Made by a program: the position numbers and the translations under genes. Source: Rahnella inusitata (lineage in GTDB: Bacteria; Pseudomonadota; Gammaproteobacteria; Enterobacterales; Enterobacteriaceae). Taken from it: a stretch of DNA of 64,000 nt. Location of the stretch: the NCBI RefSeq assembly GCF_003263515.1, contig NZ_JYDE01000002.1, positions 186,001-250,000 on the forward strand, given 5' to 3'. This document shows, one piece after another, positions 58,453-64,000 of the stretch (positions are counted from its first letter, which is position 1; each line of letters opens with the position of its first letter). The notes below the pieces were generated by a model that was given only the letters and a program-made list of their open reading frames with translations, was not told the DNA's origin and searched no databases.

Positions 58453-58470
58453 ATTTCCTGCCGCTGAAGG

Positions 58471-60234
58471 TTAATAGCCTATTGCAGCACCCGCCGGGCG
58501 ACGCACGTCATTCGCGCCATACAAATAGCCCTCACGAACTTTCCCCGACAATGCCGAGTCATTGCCTGAGTTCATCGGCGTGACACCCGCCGCGCCCGGT
58601 AAGCCCACCAGAATCAGCTCTGCTGCGCCCCACGGGGTTTGCTCGACCATTTTGTAGCCCATCTTCGCCAGAATGTTCAGGCTGTCCTGCGAGACGCCAC
58701 GCTGCTCGTAATAGACCTCATCCGGCAGCCACTGGTGGTGAATGCGCGGCGCATTGACGGCCTCCTGCGGAGGCATGCCGTAATCAATCACGTTAAGCGC
58801 GGTTTGCAATGTGATCGTGATGATGCGCGAACCACCCGGAGACCCCAGTACCATGAAGATTTTACCGTCTTTGGTCACCAGACTCGGGCTCATCGACGAT
58901 AGTGGGCGCTTACCGGGGGCGATGGCGTTACGCGTCCCCTGCACCAGCCCGTACAGGTTTTTCTCGCCGACTTTGGTGGTGAAATCATCCATTTCATCGT
59001 TAAGGAAGAAACCGGTGCCCGGCGCAATCACCACGGAACCAAACAGGCCGTTGATGGTGTACGTCGTAGAAACGGCATTGCCCATTTTATCGACGATAGA
59101 GTAATGCGTGGTTTCCGGCTTCTCGTGCGGTTCCATGCCCGGCTGAACCTGCGTGGATGGCGTCGCTTTATCCGCTTCTATCTTCTTACGAATTTCTTCG
59201 GCATAGCTTTTGCTGATCAGACGATCGACCGGATTCTTCACAAAGGCCGGATCGCCGAGATAAGTGTTGCGGTCCATATAGGCGTGACGCATGGCTTCGG
59301 TCAGCGTGTGAATGGACGCCGCTGAGTTGAAGCCCATGCTTTTCAGATCATAGCCTTCAACAATGTTGAGGATTTCGCACATCGTTACGCCGCCAGAACT
59401 CGGCGGGGGCGCGGAGACAAATTTATAGCCGCGATAGCTACAGGTGATCGGCGCGTCTTCTGTGACTTTGTAGTTAGCGAAATCCGCCGCAGTCAGAATG
59501 CCGCCGCCTTTTTTCGAGGCCGCTTCTACTGCTGCCGGGATTTTGCCTTTATAGAACGCGTCCGGGCCGTGCCTGGAAACAGACTCCAGCGTGTTGGCTA
59601 AATCGGTTTGCACCAGTTTGTCGCCAGGCTGCAACGGGCTGCCGTCTTTTCGCAGGAAGATACGCGCGGCTTCGGGATCTTCTTTGAAGCGGGCTACTTT
59701 GGTATCGAGAATATCGGTATCCGCGCGGGTCAGCACGAAGCCCTGGCGTGCGAGTTTTATCGCCGGTGCCATGACCTGCTCACGCGTGAGCGTGCCGTAT
59801 TCTTTCTGAACCGTATCCATTCCCAGCACCGTCCCCGGAACGCCTGCGGCCAGATAGCCGTAAAGGCTGGCGCCTTTTTTCACATTGCCATCGGCGTCCA
59901 GATACATATCGGCGCTGGCGGCTGCGGGTGCGGTTTCACGAAAGTTGATAAACGTGTCTTTACCGTCTGCCAGATGCACCGTCATGAAGCCACCGCCGCC
60001 AATGTTGCCACAACATGGGTTGACGACGGCCTGTGCGTAACCGACTGCGACGGCGGCATCAATCGCGTTGCCCCCCATCTTGAGGATGTCGACGCCGACC
60101 TGTGACGCTAAATGTTGCGAGGTGACGACCATACCGTTTTTCGCTTCAACGGCCGGATTTGACGCGGCCAGCAGCGGAAAACTGGTAAACATAGCCAGTG
60201 CGATGAGCGATTTTTTCCATGGACTCCGTAACAT
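58471..60234 (-). CDS. ggt: Gamma-glutamyltransferase (periplasmic)
   Basis: Hydrolyses or transfers the gamma-glutamyl group of glutathione in the periplasm. From ATG 60234 the preprotein is 587 aa with a signal peptide (LIALAMFTSFPLLAA, cleaved near residue 24). The autoprocessing site precedes Thr375 in KPETTHYSIVD, giving large and small subunits; Thr375 becomes the nucleophile. The glycine-rich loop and the C-terminal GSPGGSRIITITLQ are intact. The open frame runs to 60345 without a signal peptide. In E. coli ggt is at another locus. Confidence 0.94.
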   Translation of the reverse strand: MLRSPWKKSLIALAMFTSFPLLAASNPAVEAKNGMVVTSQHLASQVGVDILKMGGNAIDAAVAVGYAQAVVNPCCGNIGGGGFMTVHLADGKDTFINFRETAPAAASADMYLDADGNVKKGASLYGYLAAGVPGTVLGMDTVQKEYGTLTREQVMAPAIKLARQGFVLTRADTDILDTKVARFKEDPEAARIFLRKDGSPLQPGDKLVQTDLANTLESVSRHGPDAFYKGKIPAAVEAASKKGGGILTAADFANYKVTEDAPITCSYRGYKFVSAPPPSSGGVTMCEILNIVEGYDLKSMGFNSAASIHTLTEAMRHAYMDRNTYLGDPAFVKNPVDRLISKSYAEEIRKKIEADKATPSTQVQPGMEPHEKPETTHYSIVDKMGNAVSTTYTINGLFGSVVIAPGTGFFLNDEMDDFTTKVGEKNLYGLVQGTRNAIAPGKRPLSSMSPSLVTKDGKIFMVLGSPGGSRIITITLQTALNVIDYGMPPQEAVNAPRIHHQWLPDEVYYEQRGVSQDSLNILAKMGYKMVEQTPWGAAELILVGLPGAAGVTPMNSGNDSALSGKVREGYLYGANDVRRPAGAAIGY

Positions 60235-60460
60235 GTAAACTCCTGTCTTTTGAAAATCAGAACCTTCAGGCTCTTGTGTGATAACGCTTTTTTGGGTGTT
60301 AACGATGTTGTTTAACGCAATGCATTTATGCAAAGCGCACGCCACTCTTTATAAAAGTGCGTACCACTCTGACGCAGGTGATACGTTTTCAGCGTAGACG
60401 TAAAAGACCGGGAGTGAGCAGAAGGAAGGGGAGAACTGTGATCGTGGCAAATGGCAGGCA

Positions 60461-60490
60461 AAAAAAACGGCCAGCGAGGCTGACCGTTAT
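60461..60490 (-). terminator. tsaA terminator
   Basis: On the minus strand the stem ACGGTCAGC/GCTGGCCGT with a CTC loop is followed by seven Ts, 23 bp after the tsaA stop. It separates tsaA from ggt. Confidence 0.9.
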
Positions 60491-60512
60491 TGACCTTGAT
60501 ATCCGAAGAGGA

Positions 60513-61115
60513 TTACAGGTTTGAAGCGTTTTCAGACAGGTATTTAGCCACGCCATCCGGAGATGCGCCCATGCCTTTTTTACCTTTTTCCCACTGAGCC
60601 GGGCACACTTCGCCGTGCTCTTCGTGGAATTGCAGCGCGTCAACCATACGCAGCATTTCGTCGATGTTACGACCCAGTGGCAGATCGTTCACTACCTGGT
60701 GACGTACAACGCCTTCTTTGTCGATCAGGAAGGAGCCGCGCAGTGCAACGCCAGCGACCGGATGTTCGATACCGTAGGCTTTCTGAATTTCGCGTTTGAT
60801 GTCAGCAACCATTGCGTATTTGACAGGGCCGATGCCGCCTTTCTCAACAGGGGTGTTACGCCATGCGTTGTGAACGAACTCGGAGTCAAAGGAAACGCCT
60901 ACCACTTCTACGCCACGTTTCTGGAATTCTTCGTAACGGTGATCGAAAGCGATCAGCTCAGAAGGACAAACGAAAGTGAAGTCCATTGGCCAGAAGAAGA
61001 TAACAGTTGGTTTGCCTGCGGTGTGTTTTTTGAAGTTGAAGTTTTCAACTACTTCGCCGCTGCCGAGTACTGCAGCTGCGGTGAAATCAGGGGCTGGGCG
61101 AGTTACCAGAACCAT
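60513..61115 (-). CDS. tsaA: Typical 2-Cys peroxiredoxin (AhpC/TsaA)
   Basis: Thiol peroxidase that reduces hydrogen peroxide and organic peroxides. The 200-aa product has the peroxidatic Cys50 in FTFVCPSE and the resolving Cys171 in GEVCPAQW. The GG(I)GP and C-terminal tail region (KYLSENASNL) suggest the oxidation-sensitive Prx1 type. No ahpF reductase is adjacent, so thioredoxin is a likely donor. The neighbourhood tsaA-acpH-queA-tgt resembles that of Yersinia and Serratia. Confidence 0.93.
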   Translation of the reverse strand: MVLVTRPAPDFTAAAVLGSGEVVENFNFKKHTAGKPTVIFFWPMDFTFVCPSELIAFDHRYEEFQKRGVEVVGVSFDSEFVHNAWRNTPVEKGGIGPVKYAMVADIKREIQKAYGIEHPVAGVALRGSFLIDKEGVVRHQVVNDLPLGRNIDEMLRMVDALQFHEEHGEVCPAQWEKGKKGMGASPDGVAKYLSENASNL

Positions 61116-61333
61116 AAATTACTCCTTTTAAGACCCATGAGGGCATCGTAGGTGGAAAGGGTGAACAAAACGACTGCCAGTATAGGGGCAAGCCGGTAGT
61201 GAATAAACCCCATCGCGCCAATCAATCAGATAGCATCCGGCTATCAGTATTTGATCTAAGTCTCACGGTTCTTTATCAACAACCATCTGTCTTGCAGGGA
61301 TTGTGCTGTGACTCACAGGTTTAGCGCGGTTTG

Positions 61334-61915
61334 TCAGAGTTGACGATCTTTCGCCTGCTGCATCATCACCGGGTAAAATTGCCAGAATAACTGCTCGAGC
61401 GCGTCATAGTTCAGTTCGATATCGTGGAAGGAACCGGTCAGTGCACTGAGTTTTGGCCTCCGTGAGGCCATGCCGCGAAGTACATCGGCGATAAACGGAA
61501 GTGCGGCGTAGCGTTCCATCCAGCGCTCCGGCCATAACCAGGCATTCAGATTCTGGAAACGCTCCGGCATATCGGGCAAATGCGGCGTAATTTCCTGCTG
61601 ACAGGCGGCAAGAAAATCTTCCAGCGGTTGCTGTGGATGAATTGTCGCCCAATGGCGCGACAGGAAGTGATCCCACACCACGTCGAGCGTGATCGGCGAG
61701 ACGCGGCGGAAATCATCACGGAAATAGCTGCGCGCGATCCGCACTTCGGGCAGGGAGTCGGTCAGGGTATCAACGCGGCGATGCATACGGATCCCGCTGA
61801 CGATTTCAGCAGAATATTGTCCGTCAGGATTGCCGCGAACGAAGTCCGCCAGCAAATTGCCCAGCAGTGAACTGTCGGCCAGCGAGGCCAGATGGAGGTG
61901 CGCTAAAAAATTCAT
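61334..61915 (-). CDS. acpH: Acyl carrier protein phosphodiesterase AcpH
   Basis: Removes the 4'-phosphopantetheine arm from holo-ACP, the reverse of AcpS. The 193-aa HD-like protein begins [20 protein letters not shown], then [19 protein letters not shown] and the conserved [12 protein letters not shown]. It is E. coli length. It is divergent from queA, with about 135 bp between the starts, the same arrangement as in E. coli. Confidence 0.95.
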   Translation of the reverse strand: MNFLAHLHLASLADSSLLGNLLADFVRGNPDGQYSAEIVSGIRMHRRVDTLTDSLPEVRIARSYFRDDFRRVSPITLDVVWDHFLSRHWATIHPQQPLEDFLAACQQEITPHLPDMPERFQNLNAWLWPERWMERYAALPFIADVLRGMASRRPKLSALTGSFHDIELNYDALEQLFWQFYPVMMQQAKDRQL

Positions 61916-62050
61916 CGGCGAAGTATAACGCAGGAAACGTGATCTCTGACAGGTCAGCGGGTGCCTTTATTAGCGCAGAAGCTTGCAGGGGATGCCCCGT
62001 CCCACTAGACTAAGCCGCCTGTTTTTGTCGTTAAAGTGAAGTGAAAACCC

Positions 62051-63121
62051 ATGCGTGTTGCCGATTTTTCTTTTGAACTCCCGGAATCCCTGATCGCCCG
62101 CTATCCGCAGACCCAGCGCAGCGGCTGTCGTTTGTTGTCTCTGGACGGGCCGAGCGGTGAGTTAACGCACGGCGTGTTCACCGACATTCTCGATAAAATC
62201 GTGCCCGGTGATCTGCTGGTCTTCAACAATACCCGCGTGATCCCCGCCCGCGTGTTTGGCCGTAAGGTCAGCGGTGGCAAGATTGAAGTGCTGGTTGAAC
62301 GCGTGCTGGATTCGCACCGCGTTCTGGCGCACGTTCGCGCCTCAAAATCTCCGAAGCCCGGCGCAGAGTTGCTGCTCGGTGATAAAGACGATATTAAAGC
62401 GACGATGGTGGCGCGTCACGATACGCTGTTTGAGCTGGAATTTAATGAAGACCGCGATGTCTTTACCCTGCTCAACGAAATCGGCCATATGCCGCTGCCG
62501 CCGTACATTGACCGTCCTGACGAAGATGCCGACCGCGAACTGTATCAGACAGTCTACAGTGAACGTCTGGGGGCTGTTGCTGCACCGACTGCCGGTCTGC
62601 ACTTTGATCAGCCGCTGATGGATGCGCTGAAAGAAAAGGGCGTGGAATTTGCGTTCGTCACGCTGCACGTCGGCGCGGGGACGTTCCAGCCGGTACGCGT
62701 AGATACCATCGAAGACCACATCATGCACGCTGAGTATGCCGAAGTGCCTCAGGACGTGGTGGATGCGGTGCTGGCGTGTAAAGCGCGCGGTAACAAAGTG
62801 GTGGCCGTGGGTACCACGTCTGTCCGTTCGCTGGAAAGTGCCGCGAAAGCCAGCGAAGATGCGCTGATTGCACCGTTCTTCGGTGATACTAAGATATTCA
62901 TCTATCCGGGTTATCACTATCAGGTGATTGATTCCCTGATAACGAACTTCCATCTGCCTGAATCAACCCTGATCATGCTGGTGTCGGCGTTTGCCGGATA
63001 CAAAAATACCATGAATGCTTACCATCAGGCGGTGGCTGAGCAGTACCGTTTCTTTAGTTACGGCGATGCGATGTTCATCAACCGTAACCCGCTGGCCCCT
63101 CAGGAAGTGGTGGGCGAGTAA
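62051..63121 (+). CDS. queA: S-adenosylmethionine:tRNA ribosyltransferase-isomerase QueA
   Basis: Adds the ribosyl part of SAM to 7-aminomethyl-7-deazaguanine in tRNA to form epoxyqueuosine. The 356-aa product begins [20 protein letters not shown]. Conserved blocks are [34 protein letters not shown] and [12 protein letters not shown]. The C-terminal [10 protein letters not shown] is intact. tgt follows after 111 bp in the same direction, the usual queuosine operon. Confidence 0.97.
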   Translation: MRVADFSFELPESLIARYPQTQRSGCRLLSLDGPSGELTHGVFTDILDKIVPGDLLVFNNTRVIPARVFGRKVSGGKIEVLVERVLDSHRVLAHVRASKSPKPGAELLLGDKDDIKATMVARHDTLFELEFNEDRDVFTLLNEIGHMPLPPYIDRPDEDADRELYQTVYSERLGAVAAPTAGLHFDQPLMDALKEKGVEFAFVTLHVGAGTFQPVRVDTIEDHIMHAEYAEVPQDVVDAVLACKARGNKVVAVGTTSVRSLESAAKASEDALIAPFFGDTKIFIYPGYHYQVIDSLITNFHLPESTLIMLVSAFAGYKNTMNAYHQAVAEQYRFFSYGDAMFINRNPLAPQEVVGE

Positions 63122-63130
63122 GTTTTTTAA

Positions 63131-64000
<870 letters not shown>

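Overview
The window is a 64 kb piece of chromosome from a gammaproteobacterium of the order Enterobacterales. Almost every protein aligns by eye, end to end, with an Escherichia coli counterpart, and the regulatory signals are enterobacterial (sigma-E promoter, Pho box, PurR, TrpR and MetJ sites, ERIC-type repeats). Gene content and synteny (murQP beside yfhH/pgpC, tsaA-acpH-queA-tgt, ERIC-like elements) point to the Yersiniaceae side of the order, such as Rahnella, Ewingella or Serratia. The genus is an inference, not a reading. No tRNA, rRNA, CRISPR array, prophage or insertion sequence was seen.

Layout. (1) 1-27.3 kb is conserved core matching the 57-58 min region of E. coli: grcA, srmB, trmN6, nadB, the sigma-E operon rpoE-rseABC, lepA-lepB-rnc-era-recO-pdxJ-acpS, yfhL, yfhH, tadA, mltF and purL. 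Local insertions are a membrane protein between rseC and lepA, a murQP module between yfhH and pgpC, and an iron alcohol dehydrogenase before tadA. (2) 27.3-38.3 kb is accessory: two tandem pagP genes, an Agp-type acid phosphatase, a fatty-acid desaturase with a PhnD-like protein, sseA, an acetyltransferase, an XRE regulator divergent from a YafE-type methyltransferase, yedI, a DUF1471 protein and a phospholipid-methyltransferase-like gene. (3) 38.4-64 kb matches the 8-9 min region of E. coli: aroL, aroM, ppnP, rdgC, mak, sbcCD, phoBR, brnQ, proY, acpH, queA, tgt. Insertions are an IclR regulator, a NitT/TauT-type ABC transporter, a MetJ-controlled MetE-like enzyme, ggt and tsaA.

Functional groups. 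Envelope stress and remodelling: sigma-E with its anti-sigma system, lepB, mltF, PagP and murein-sugar recycling by MurP/MurQ. Translation and RNA: lepA, rnc, era, srmB, trmN6, tadA, queA, tgt. Phosphate: phoBR and the periplasmic Agp-type phosphatase. Sulfur and methionine: sseA, the ABC importer and the MetE-like enzyme.

Most unusual items: the duplicated, diverged pagP pair; a 41-codon leader ORF overlapping the rpoE start by ATGA with a sigma-E promoter inside it; a MetE C-terminal-type enzyme behind tandem MetJ boxes; a desaturase/PhnD-like pair; a 40-bp palindrome directly after sbcC; an internally deleted ERIC-like element between lepB and rnc; and a perfect GntR-type palindrome ahead of the alcohol dehydrogenase. 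I did not find a clearly new multi-gene defence or biosynthetic system; the window is mostly housekeeping chromosome.
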